Source of the DNA: Roseateles sp.
GTDB taxonomy: Bacteria; Pseudomonadota; Gammaproteobacteria; Burkholderiales; Burkholderiaceae_C
Assembly: GCF_019237615.1 (NCBI RefSeq)
Contig: NZ_JAFAGT010000012.1
Location: forward strand, 1-64,000
DNA length: 64,000 bases
Direction: 5' to 3'
This document shows positions 8,340 to 16,772 of the stretch, piece by piece. Each line of letters begins with the position of its first letter. Position 1 is the stretch's first letter. Below the pieces are notes generated by a model, which saw only the letters and a list, made by a program, of their open reading frames with translations, was not told where the DNA came from and did not search any database. Position numbers and translations under genes: made by a program.

Positions 8340-10007
8340 ATGGCCAAGCTCGGTGAGTTGCTGGCGGCGGCGGGGCTCGTCAAGCCGGCCGATGTGGAGG
8401 CCGGCTTGCGCGTGCAGGAGGCCCAGGGCGGCCGACTGGGCGATATCCTGGTACGCCTGGGCGCCGTCTCGACCCAGGCCTTGTATGGCGTGCTGGCCGA
8501 GCAGCTGGGCAGTCCCCTGTTGGATGCGGCGCAGCTCGACGAGGAGGCCATCAGGCTGACACTGGGCCAGACGCGGCCAGGCATGGACTGGTGGCTGGAT
8601 CGCGGTGTGCTGCTCTGGGCCGAGCCAGATGCGCTGTGCGCTGCTAGCGCCGACCCGCTGGATGTGGACGTCCGCGAAGCCATTGCCGACGAGCCGCATG
8701 TGGCCCAGGTGCGCTGGCACCTCCTGCTGCCCGCCGATGCAGAAAGCGCCGCAGCGCGCCTGCGCGCGCATGCCGCGCCCGCCGGCCTCGATGCGCGCAC
8801 GCTGCGGGAGCTGGCCGAGGACGCCCCCGTGGTGGCCTTCGTCAACAACACGCTGGCCCAGGCCTTGGAGGCGCGCGCGTCGGACGTGCACGTGGAGCCG
8901 GGCGAGCGGGAGTGCGTGCTGCGCTTCCGCGTCGACGGCGTGCTGCAGACTCGCAGCACGCTCTCCATGGACCGATATCCGGCGATCGCCTCGCGCATGA
9001 AGCTGATCGGCGGGCTGGACATCGCCGAGCGCCGCCTGCCGCAGGACGGACGCATCTCCACGCGAGTGGCCGGCCGCGAGATCGATATCCGCATCTCCTC
9101 CATCCCGGCCGTGCATGGCGAATCGCTGGTGCTGCGGCTGCTGCCCAAGGAACGTGGCGACGTCGGCATGCACCGCATCGGCATGGAGGCCGACCATCGC
9201 GCGCTGTTCGAGCAGTGGCTGCAATGGCCCAACGGTCTGGTGCTGGTGACCGGCCCGACCGGCTCGGGCAAGAGCACGACGCTGTACTCGGCCCTCGCAC
9301 ACATCAACGACGGCGTACGCAAGCTCATCACGGTGGAGGATCCGGTCGAGCTGCGCCTGCCGGGGCTGGTGCAGATCCAGACCCAGGCCGAGATCGGCTA
9401 CACCTTCGCCCGCGCGCTGCGTTCCATCCTGCGGCACGACCCGGACGTCATCATGGTCGGCGAAATCCGCGATCGCGAAACGGCAGAGATTGCCATGCAG
9501 GCGGCCTTGACGGGCCACCTGGTGCTGGCCACGGTGCACACCAACGACGCGCTCTCCGCCGTCAACCGCCTGGTGGACATGGGCCTGGAGCCCTACCTCG
9601 TCGCCGCGGCGCTGCGTGCCGTCATGGCGCAGCGCTTGGTGCGGCGACTGTGTCCGGCCTGCAATCACCCGCACGCGGACGATCAACCGCTTCAGCAGCG
9701 TTGGGACGAGTTGCGCCCGCGCCTGACAGGCCTGCCCGACCTGCCGGCCCGCCCGGGCTGGCGCGCGGCGACCGGCTGCGCGCAGTGCGGCGAGACCGGC
9801 TATCGCGGCCGCGTTGGCGTGTATGAACTCGTGACCATCTCGACTGCCATGCAGCATGAGATTGCGCAGGGGGCACCGATGGAGCGGCTGGTCGCTTTGG
9901 CGCAGGCTGCCGGGCGGCGCACCATGGTCGAGGATGGCTTGATCAAGGTGGCTGCCGGCCTGACCACCTTCGATGAAGTGCTGCGCGCGGCCAGCGCCTC
10001 CGACTGA
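8340..10007 (+). CDS. gspE: Type II secretion ATPase GspE
   Basis: The protein is the cytoplasmic AAA-type secretion ATPase, 555 residues. The N-terminal GspE N1-like domain begins MAKLGELLAAAGLV. Walker A GPTGSGKST is at about 305-313, Walker B VIMVGEIRD at about 370-378, and the HVEPGE and LVLATVHTND boxes are present. A four-Cys zinc site (CPAC about 439, CAQC about 480) is characteristic of GspE rather than PilT. It lies four bases after gspD and its stop overlaps the gspF start (TGATG). Confidence 0.95.
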   Translation: MAKLGELLAAAGLVKPADVEAGLRVQEAQGGRLGDILVRLGAVSTQALYGVLAEQLGSPLLDAAQLDEEAIRLTLGQTRPGMDWWLDRGVLLWAEPDALCAASADPLDVDVREAIADEPHVAQVRWHLLLPADAESAAARLRAHAAPAGLDARTLRELAEDAPVVAFVNNTLAQALEARASDVHVEPGERECVLRFRVDGVLQTRSTLSMDRYPAIASRMKLIGGLDIAERRLPQDGRISTRVAGREIDIRISSIPAVHGESLVLRLLPKERGDVGMHRIGMEADHRALFEQWLQWPNGLVLVTGPTGSGKSTTLYSALAHINDGVRKLITVEDPVELRLPGLVQIQTQAEIGYTFARALRSILRHDPDVIMVGEIRDRETAEIAMQAALTGHLVLATVHTNDALSAVNRLVDMGLEPYLVAAALRAVMAQRLVRRLCPACNHPHADDQPLQQRWDELRPRLTGLPDLPARPGWRAATGCAQCGETGYRGRVGVYELVTISTAMQHEIAQGAPMERLVALAQAAGRRTMVEDGLIKVAAGLTTFDEVLRAASASD

Positions 10008-11221
10008 TGCAGACCTTCACCTATCGTGCCCTGGACGTCGGCGGTCGCGCGCTAAGCGGTCAGGTGACCGCGCGTGACGAAGCTCAGGCAGCCCGTGAGC
10101 TGCTGCGCCAAGGCCTGCGATTGACGGAGCTGGTGCCGGTCGTCGCGACCGCAGTCCAGGCCACGCCGGCACTCAGGCGCCGGACCCGCATCGGCAGTGC
10201 TGATCAGGTGGTGGTGTTGAGCGAGCTGTCGACACTGGTCAAGGCGGGCGTGCCACTGGATGAGGCGCTGCTGTCCATGTCCCAGGGGCATGCGGCCTCA
10301 GCGATGGGGGCCGCCCTGCAACGCGCCCTGCTGGCGGTGCGCGCGGGACAGTCGGTTCACGACGGATTGGTGGCCAGCGGCCTGGCCTTGCCAGAGCATC
10401 TGTTGACCCTCGTCAAGGTGGGCGAAGCGAGCGGCCAGCTCGCTGCGTCGCTGGCAGCCGCAGCGGCTCAGCTCGAGAGCAGCCGACGTTCGCTGCAGGA
10501 GCTCCGCAACGCGCTGATCTACCCGGTCGTGCTGGTGGGGGCGGGCTTGCTCGCCGTGCTGATCATCTTCATTGGCGTGATCCCCCGATTTGCACCGCTG
10601 CTGCGCAGCAGTCGCGCCGAGGTGCCCGAGTTCTCGCAGTGGGTGATCGGGTCGGCACTGTTCCTGAAGACCCATCTGCTGGCCGTGGGCCTCACGGGCG
10701 CCGGCGTGATGATGCTGGTGGTGGTGGTGTTCAGCCGCGCCACGTTCCGGCAGGCAATGATGGATGCCCTCGCGCGTGCGCCGGCCGTCGGGCCCTGGCT
10801 GCGCGATGCCGAGGTGGGGCGCTGGGCCTCGCTGATGGGCACGATGCTGGCGAGCCGTGTGCCGCTGCTGCAGGCGCTGCAGCTGTCGCGCGGCACGATC
10901 CGCCTGACGGACTTCGGCGTGCTGATTGCGTCCGCGGCGCGGGAGCTGGAGCAGGGCCGCAGTCTGCACGAGTGCCTGCGCCATTCGCACTGGATTCCGG
11001 CGTCGCGGCTGAATCTGATCCGGGTCGGCGAGCGTGCGGGCACGCTCGACGCCATGCTCTCGTCACTGGGCGAGATCCAGAGCCACAGTGCGAGTCAGAA
11101 GCAGAAGCAGGCCCTGACGCTGATCGAGCCGGTTGCCATCCTGCTGATCGGTGCGGTGATCGGTGTGCTGATGGTCTCCGTGATGATGGCCATCACGTCA
11201 ATGAACGCCGGAGCTGTCTGA
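10007..11221 (+). CDS. gspF: Type II secretion inner-membrane platform protein GspF
   Basis: The protein has 404 residues in the GspF/PilC family. It begins FTYRALDVGGRALSGQV and contains two repeated cytoplasmic helical domains. Three transmembrane helices lie near 168-190, 222-245 and 370-395. The motif GEASGQL in the first repeat is echoed by GERAGTL in the second. GspF couples the ATPase to pseudopilus assembly. It is the last gene of the operon. Its 3' end overlaps the convergent sulfatase-fold gene by 24 bases. Confidence 0.94.
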   Translation: MQTFTYRALDVGGRALSGQVTARDEAQAARELLRQGLRLTELVPVVATAVQATPALRRRTRIGSADQVVVLSELSTLVKAGVPLDEALLSMSQGHAASAMGAALQRALLAVRAGQSVHDGLVASGLALPEHLLTLVKVGEASGQLAASLAAAAAQLESSRRSLQELRNALIYPVVLVGAGLLAVLIIFIGVIPRFAPLLRSSRAEVPEFSQWVIGSALFLKTHLLAVGLTGAGVMMLVVVVFSRATFRQAMMDALARAPAVGPWLRDAEVGRWASLMGTMLASRVPLLQALQLSRGTIRLTDFGVLIASAARELEQGRSLHECLRHSHWIPASRLNLIRVGERAGTLDAMLSSLGEIQSHSASQKQKQALTLIEPVAILLIGAVIGVLMVSVMMAITSMNAGAV

Positions 11222-12745
11222 GGCAGCGCGAAACGGGGTGATCGGGTCGCCGCCGCGCGATCGGAAGAAGGTCGCCACGTCGGCGGGTGTCTGGATGCGG
11301 CGCTCTACCAGCGCAGGTACCAAGTCGCGCACGGCAGTGGTGCTGATGGGCTGGTCCAGGGTGGCGGGGCTGGTTGCATCACTGAACCAGACGATGAAGG
11401 GCACGTGCTGGTCAGCTGTCTTGCCGGCACGGCCGGCGCCTGGTCCGCGCTGCTGCTCGTAGATGGCCGACCAAAGCTCCTTCTCACGCAGCCAGTGATC
11501 TGACGTGATGACCATGGCTGATGCGGGGCCGGCCTTCAGTACGGCGGCGCGCAACTCACTGAGCAGCCGCGTCATCTCAACCAGGTTGGCGCGGTAGTCC
11601 TCGACCAGGGTGTTGGGGGTGGCGCCCGCCACAGCGATGGGCGGGTGCGGTACGTTCAGGTGGAGCCAGACCACGGTGTTGCCCGGGTCCTGCGCGACTT
11701 CGAGCGCGGCCTCTTGCAGGCGGGCATAGGTGCCGCTCCATTGGCGCAGGAAGTCGGTGTACGGGTTGTCGAAATCACGCTGTTGCTTGAAGGCGCGAGC
11801 CAGTGAGGTGCGCCATCCGGGGAAGAACCTCACCGGCTCCGCATGGCAGCGGCGCGGTGCCGGTATCACCGCACAGTAGTCGTGATAGAAGCCGACAACC
11901 GCGTAGCTGTGGCCGCGCGCCTGCAGGTCGCTGAACAGGCTGGATGCTCCGGCATCGAACCGCGTCCCGTTGGCAGCCACCAGGTAGCCTGCGCCACCTC
12001 GGTCGACGGGGCCGAAGCGCCGCCCCGTCATCATGCCGGGCACCGAACTCAGCGTACTGGGCCCGGCCGGCATGGCTTGGGTGGCGACAAAGCTCTGGCC
12101 GAGGAGTTCGTGGAATGAGGGCGTCCCGAAGAGGCCTTCGCGGGCTGAGATCTCCTGGTCCCATTCATCGAGGATCACGACGAGAGTCCGGCGCACGCCG
12201 GCTTCGACTGAGTGAGGCGCTGGCGCGGGGGCAAGGGCTGGGAGATGGCCGAAGGCAATCCGCGCCAGATAACCCGGCATGCCGGGCTGCAGCAGGTACA
12301 TCGCGACCAGCGCGAGCCCACTGGCCGTGGCGACTCGCCACTGGGAGGCGACCTCGGCGCGCCAGACCAACCAGCCGGCGGTCACCAAGCAAGTGAGTAG
12401 AAGCCCGGCCTTCAGCGCAAAGCCCAACGACAAGGCCGCCGCCAGCGGGCGGCGCAGGATCTGGAAGAGGGCAACGAACAGCAAGGCCAGTAGCAGGGCC
12501 CGGGTGGCGCCGGCAAGCCAGCGAGGCCGGTCGGGTTGGTCCAGGGTGCCGCCGGCGATTGCAGCCAGGGCAAGCAAGATGGCCAAGGCGCCACCATCGC
12601 GCAGGAAGAGGGCGGGCTCGAAGGCGACGTACACGGCCGACGGGCTCTGCAGCAGGCTGTCGCCCAGTGCGGCACTGGCCAGTGCGATCAGGGTCAGCGT
12701 TGCATAGCGAGCCGCTTGCGTGGCGATGCGCAGGAGGGCTGCCAT
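11198..12745 (-). CDS. Membrane-anchored sulfatase/phosphotransferase-fold protein
   Basis: The protein has 515 residues. The first about 165 are several hydrophobic helices. The rest is an alkaline-phosphatase-superfamily domain: VVILDEWD (metal ligands around Asp193/Asp196), a nucleophile region PAGPSTLSSVPGMMTG (about 226-241), LHLNVPHPP (His362/His367) and ITSDHW (Asp416/His417). Lipoteichoic acid synthase-like and phosphoethanolamine transferase-like enzymes share this architecture, so it probably transfers or removes a phosphate- or sulfate-linked group at the outer face of the inner membrane. The substrate is unknown. It is the third gene of a minus-strand cassette, starting seven bases after the methyltransferase gene. 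Confidence 0.78.
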   Translation of the reverse strand: MAALLRIATQAARYATLTLIALASAALGDSLLQSPSAVYVAFEPALFLRDGGALAILLALAAIAGGTLDQPDRPRWLAGATRALLLALLFVALFQILRRPLAAALSLGFALKAGLLLTCLVTAGWLVWRAEVASQWRVATASGLALVAMYLLQPGMPGYLARIAFGHLPALAPAPAPHSVEAGVRRTLVVILDEWDQEISAREGLFGTPSFHELLGQSFVATQAMPAGPSTLSSVPGMMTGRRFGPVDRGGAGYLVAANGTRFDAGASSLFSDLQARGHSYAVVGFYHDYCAVIPAPRRCHAEPVRFFPGWRTSLARAFKQQRDFDNPYTDFLRQWSGTYARLQEAALEVAQDPGNTVVWLHLNVPHPPIAVAGATPNTLVEDYRANLVEMTRLLSELRAAVLKAGPASAMVITSDHWLREKELWSAIYEQQRGPGAGRAGKTADQHVPFIVWFSDATSPATLDQPISTTAVRDLVPALVERRIQTPADVATFFRSRGGDPITPFRAASDSSGVH

Positions 12746-12751
12746 GTCGGG

Positions 12752-14131
12752 TCAGCGCCGCAGCAGTTGCAGCAGGGTGCGGTGCGAGGAGATGGTCGTC
12801 TCGCTCTGCAAGCCGAACCAAGGCGCCGCAGCGTCCAGCAGATTCTCTCTGCTCCAGTCCTGGTAGAGCGCAGCATTGGCGCCTGCGATCTCGACGAATC
12901 GCGGGTCGTCACGCGGGACGAACTCCAGCAACAGCATGCCGCTACAGCAGTCGGCGAGGGACTCGAACAACTGCACCAGCGGCACGCGCTCCGTCACGGC
13001 GAGGTGATGGATGACGGCCAGCATCAGCACGAGATCGAAGCGCCCTTCCAGGCGGGCCGGCAGGGAGAGTGTTTCCGCCAGGCGCCAGCCGGTGGCCGGC
13101 GTGGGGCGTGCGAAGTTGGCGTGCAGGCACTGGATAGACGTGTTCTGGCCGCGCAGGCCGCGGTGCAATTCGTCCAGCGCGTTGATGTCGTCGTCCAGGG
13201 CCAGCACCTGGGCGCCCGCACGTGCGGCGAGCAGCGAGAACTCGCCGCTGTTGGCTCCAATATCCAGCACACGCCGTGGCGCGAGCCGATCTACCAGGGC
13301 TTGGACCGCCCCGCGTTTGGCGTTCAGCTCGGCATCGGCGTAGTGGTCGCGATTGCCGGTGTAGGCGCTCCACGTCGACACCGCGGTGCCGCCCCGCCCC
13401 AGCCGCTGCACAAAAGCACGCAGGTTGCCGATCAACCAGGGCGTGCCGTCGGCCGCCGGGCGGCGTGCGTCGGGCTGCCCGCTGCCGGGCTTGGCGGTGT
13501 TGCTAGCAATGCGTCGGCGCTCCAGCCGGGCCGGCAGCCGAACGTGCAACCACATGGCCAGGCCGAACTGCGAGTGCCATGGAATGAAGGGCGCGAGTTC
13601 AGCGGCTCTGAGGCCGTCACGGTGCGCCAGGAAGATGTCGCGGGGCGTGCGGCCTTGCTCGGCGATGGCAAGCAGAGGCAGCACGAAGTGCCGCACGAAT
13701 TGGCCATAGGCCAGCCACCCCGGCGTGTCGTCGGGTGTGCGTTTCTGCAGGGACAGCAGGTCGCAGAGCACCGGCCGCGTGCCATCGAACAGCACGTTGT
13801 TCGCCGCGGCATCCTTCAACGTCCAGCCAGCCACCCACGCGCGCGCCTGCACGTCCAGCGTGAGCAGGGCCGCGTCCAACAGCATGGCCGGCGTCCACTC
13901 GAAGGGGTAGCTGGGAATTTCAATGCGCGGGTGCTCGATGAGCAGGCCGCCATCGGGCGACGGGGCGACCTGGCTTGCGGGGATCAGCAGCCCGTCGCGC
14001 ACGAGCTCGGCATACAGCGGCGAGGCAAGCAGCACCTCGGTGGCCTCGCGGGCCGCCGGGTGGACGATGCGACGAACTTGCCGGCCGTCGTCTTCCAGTT
14101 GGCCGGCCGGGTCGCGAAAACTCCGGCGCAT
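12752..14131 (-). CDS. Class I SAM methyltransferase with an N-terminal kinase-loop-like module
   Basis: The protein has 459 residues. The C-terminal half is a Rossmann-type methyltransferase: motif I VLDIGANSGEFS at about 288-299, an acidic second strand LALDDD, and a later LMLAVIHHL segment. The N-terminal part contains LKDAAANNVLFDG (Asp107, Asn112) and then PVLCDLLS (Asp124). The spacing resembles the catalytic and metal-binding loops of aminoglycoside-phosphotransferase-like kinases. I recognise this fusion from uncharacterised NoeA-like methyltransferases, but know no substrate. The start at 14131 overlaps the stop of the upstream small gene (ATGA). Confidence 0.7.
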   Translation of the reverse strand: MRRSFRDPAGQLEDDGRQVRRIVHPAAREATEVLLASPLYAELVRDGLLIPASQVAPSPDGGLLIEHPRIEIPSYPFEWTPAMLLDAALLTLDVQARAWVAGWTLKDAAANNVLFDGTRPVLCDLLSLQKRTPDDTPGWLAYGQFVRHFVLPLLAIAEQGRTPRDIFLAHRDGLRAAELAPFIPWHSQFGLAMWLHVRLPARLERRRIASNTAKPGSGQPDARRPAADGTPWLIGNLRAFVQRLGRGGTAVSTWSAYTGNRDHYADAELNAKRGAVQALVDRLAPRRVLDIGANSGEFSLLAARAGAQVLALDDDINALDELHRGLRGQNTSIQCLHANFARPTPATGWRLAETLSLPARLEGRFDLVLMLAVIHHLAVTERVPLVQLFESLADCCSGMLLLEFVPRDDPRFVEIAGANAALYQDWSRENLLDAAAPWFGLQSETTISSHRTLLQLLRR

Positions 14132-14334
14132 CAGGAGCGGTCGCGTTTGAAGCGTCGCTTGATCGCCAGCCAGATCTGCTTGGGGTTGCGCAGGTAGTAG
14201 AGAACCCCGATGGCCCCAGCAATCAGGCCCTGGATCAACAGATGCGCGGAGCCGCCATCGATGTAGGCGTGCGCATGGCCCGTTGTGGCTGCGAACACGA
14301 GCAGGACCAGCAGGGCTTGACGAAGAACGACCAT
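14131..14334 (-). CDS. Small exported/membrane protein (YIDGG type)
   Basis: The protein has 67 residues: a signal-like N-terminus (VVLRQALLVLLVFAATTGHAHA), then YIDGGSAHLLIQGLIAGAIG, a second hydrophobic stretch reaching VLYYLRNP, and a basic tail. Similar tiny proteins with an AYIDPG-like start sit beside this class of methyltransferase in other bacteria; that is recollection, not a search. A longer frame starting at 14418 is possible, but the shorter start gives a clean signal peptide. It leads the minus-strand cassette and is divergent from the first flippase gene. Confidence 0.6.
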   Translation of the reverse strand: MVVLRQALLVLLVFAATTGHAHAYIDGGSAHLLIQGLIAGAIGVLYYLRNPKQIWLAIKRRFKRDRS

Positions 14335-14461
14335 GGAGAGTGCTAAGAAAGCGCGCCGACAGCGCTGGTTCACTGGGCGAGATGTTAACAGCGGGGCGTC
14401 TGCAGAGCGTCGGCCCATCCAGCCCTAGACTTTTGGCCCCGCGCATCTTCCGCATCTCCGG

Positions 14462-15760
14462 GTGGTCCTGGCCTTGAAACTCGCCCGACATACCTTCTTC
14501 AACCTGCTTGGCCTTGGCGCCCCGCTGCTGGTGGCGCTGTTCTCGATCCCCGTCCTGATGGCGGGCCTAGGTGCCGATCGATTCGGTCTGCTGACGCTCG
14601 TGTGGGCGGTGACGAGCTACTTCGGGTTGTTTGACCTTGGCCTCGGGCGTGCACTCACGCAACAACTGGCCATCGTGCTCGACCGTGGCGACGACGGCCT
14701 CGTGGGTCGGCTGAGCGCCACGGCCCTTGCCCTGATGGCTATGTTGGGCCTGGTGGCGGGCTCCGCGATGGCCCTGGTGGCACCTTGGGGTGTCGACTTG
14801 ATCCGGGCGCTACCCGACCGTACCGAAGCCATCGCCGCCTGCTGGGTCATGGGGCTGGCCGTGCCATTCATCGTCGTCACGGCAGGCCTGCGCGGCATGC
14901 TGGAGGCTTGTCATGCCTTCGAGGTGTTGAACTATGTGCGCCTGCCCACCGGCATCTGGACGTTCGCCGGCCCTTGGCTGGTACTGCGCTGGGTGGGGCC
15001 AGACCTGCTCGCGATCACGATCGCCCTTGCCGCGGGACGCGTGGTGGGTGCCCTGGCGCACGCCTGGCTCGCATGGCGTGCCTTGCCACAGTTGCGGGGG
15101 CGGCTTCGCTGGGGGCGCGAGTGGCTGCGGCCCCTGGTGGTTTCAGGCAGCTGGATGACAGTCGGCAATGTGGTCGGCCCACTGATGGGCTACGTGGACC
15201 GATTCGTCATCGGTGCGACGGTGTCGGCGGCCGCAGTGGCCTACTACGTGACACCGCTGGAGGTCGTTACCAAGCTCTGGATCATCCCCGGCGCGCTGAC
15301 CTCGGTGCTTTTCCCCATGTTTGCTGCACAGGCAGCTCGCGAGGACGAGCAAGCGCGGCAGCTCTTCTGGCGAGCGGTCGGCATCCTGTTCGCGGTGTTG
15401 CTGCCTATCACCTCAGCGTTGGCCCTATTTGCCCGACCTTTGCTCGGCTGGTGGCTTGGCCCCGATCTGGCAGGCCATGGCGCGCCGCTGTTGCAGGTGT
15501 TCGCTGTGGGCATCCTCATCAACTGTCTGGCGCATGTGCCCTACACCTGGTTGCAGGCCGCTGGGCATTCGCGAGCGCCTGCGCTGTTGCATTGCGTGGA
15601 GCTGCCGTTGTTCGTTTCTGCGCTGTGGTTGCTGACGCAGCAATGGGGGGCGAAAGGCGCCGCCTGGGCCTGGCTGCTGCGCATCGGCATCGACGCCGTG
15701 GTCCTCTTCTGGCTGTGCGAGCCCGTGCGGCGAGCCAGGGCGGCGGCGCGTAGCGAGTGA
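14462..15760 (+). CDS. Oligosaccharide flippase, Wzx-like (copy 1)
   Basis: The protein has 432 residues and is almost entirely hydrophobic, with about 12 transmembrane helices. It opens with FFNLLGLGAPLLVALFSIPV and GLGADRFGLLTLVWAV, the N-terminal signature of the polysaccharide biosynthesis/MATE-like flippase family. It should translocate undecaprenyl-linked repeat units across the inner membrane. The start is GTG 14462; TTG 14474 is an alternative. It is clearly paralogous to the flippase at 18040-19320, with the same opening and the DRFVIG/DRFVLA region after a GYV motif. The last residues are Arg/Ala-rich. Confidence 0.85.
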   Translation: MVLALKLARHTFFNLLGLGAPLLVALFSIPVLMAGLGADRFGLLTLVWAVTSYFGLFDLGLGRALTQQLAIVLDRGDDGLVGRLSATALALMAMLGLVAGSAMALVAPWGVDLIRALPDRTEAIAACWVMGLAVPFIVVTAGLRGMLEACHAFEVLNYVRLPTGIWTFAGPWLVLRWVGPDLLAITIALAAGRVVGALAHAWLAWRALPQLRGRLRWGREWLRPLVVSGSWMTVGNVVGPLMGYVDRFVIGATVSAAAVAYYVTPLEVVTKLWIIPGALTSVLFPMFAAQAAREDEQARQLFWRAVGILFAVLLPITSALALFARPLLGWWLGPDLAGHGAPLLQVFAVGILINCLAHVPYTWLQAAGHSRAPALLHCVELPLFVSALWLLTQQWGAKGAAWAWLLRIGIDAVVLFWLCEPVRRARAAARSE

Positions 15761-15842
15761 ATACAATGTCGCCCTCGTTCATTGATCGCCTGAGTCGCGA
15801 TCCCATCTCTGAGGCGTGAGGCGCCTTGCGAGCAGCCCTTAC

Positions 15843-16772
15843 ATGCCCCAGCCCCTCGTCAGCATCGTCACGTCGGTCTTCAACCAGGCGGAATACCTGG
15901 AGGCGACCATGCTCAGCGTGCTGCATCAGGACTATGCCGCGCTGGAGTACATCGTCATCGATGACGGGTCGACGGACGACTCCCTGGTGGTCGCTCGGCA
16001 GGTGGCCGACCGGTTCCCGGGGCGGGTCACCGTCCTGACTCAAGCCAACGCGGGCCAGGCGTCCAGCCTCAATCGCGGCTGGGCGGTGTCGCAGGGCAGC
16101 ATCCTCGCCTACCTCAGTTCTGACGACTGTCTCTCGCCGCAGGCCGTGACCTGTATGGTCCGGGCGTTGAACGCACGCCCCGATGTGGTGGTGGTGTATT
16201 GCGATTTCGAGCTGATCGACAATCGCGGAACGCCCATCCGGACGGTACGTACCGAGGACTTCGACCTGCGTCGGCTGTGCGTGGACTTGGTCTGCCAGCC
16301 CGGCCCCGGGGCGTTTTTTCGCAGGTCTGCTTTTGAAGCCACGGGTGGTTGGCGGGCCGAGCTACGTCAGGTGCCTGACTTCGAGTTCTGGCTGCGGGCG
16401 GCCGGGCGCGGGCACTTCCTTCGCGTGGCCGAACCTCTCGCCCAGTACCGCATCCATGACCGTTCGGCATCATTTCGGGCCATGCCTGTAGCCTGTGCCG
16501 AGGAGATCTGCGGCGTCATGCGCGATCACTGGCGAACCCGGCCAGGGGGTGAGGCGGATCTGGCGATGGCCAAGTCGCTGTGCATCGCGGCGAAGAACCA
16601 TGCGCAGGCCGGGCGCCCGCTGCGGGGGGCGGCCCGGCTGATGCAGGCGTTCCGCTTGGCGCCGCGGTTGATGGCATCCGCCCAGAGCTGGCGTCCGTTC
16701 CTCTTCGGGCTGGCCTTCCGCTGCTTCGGCATCGTGTCGGTCGTCCGGCGTTTTCGGAGGGCCCAGGGATGA
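15843..16772 (+). CDS. Family 2 glycosyltransferase
   Basis: The protein has 309 residues. The GT-A fold opens LVSIVTSVFNQAEYLEATMLSV, followed by YIVIDDGSTDDS and the metal/nucleotide site YLSSDDCL. A W-R-DFEFWLRAAGRG segment matches the acceptor region of GT2 enzymes. It should add one sugar of the repeat unit on the cytoplasmic side. I chose ATG 15843 because it begins just before the first beta strand; GTG 15816 gives nine extra residues. Its stop overlaps the polymerase start. Confidence 0.85.
   Translation: MPQPLVSIVTSVFNQAEYLEATMLSVLHQDYAALEYIVIDDGSTDDSLVVARQVADRFPGRVTVLTQANAGQASSLNRGWAVSQGSILAYLSSDDCLSPQAVTCMVRALNARPDVVVVYCDFELIDNRGTPIRTVRTEDFDLRRLCVDLVCQPGPGAFFRRSAFEATGGWRAELRQVPDFEFWLRAAGRGHFLRVAEPLAQYRIHDRSASFRAMPVACAEEICGVMRDHWRTRPGGEADLAMAKSLCIAAKNHAQAGRPLRGAARLMQAFRLAPRLMASAQSWRPFLFGLAFRCFGIVSVVRRFRRAQG

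Noticed and set aside
1030..11221. Type IV pilus operon instead of type II secretion
   Set aside because: GspK/L/M and a GspC-like protein are present, and the ATPase has the GspE zinc motif; there is no pilT, pilQ-pilMNOP order or prepilin peptidase.
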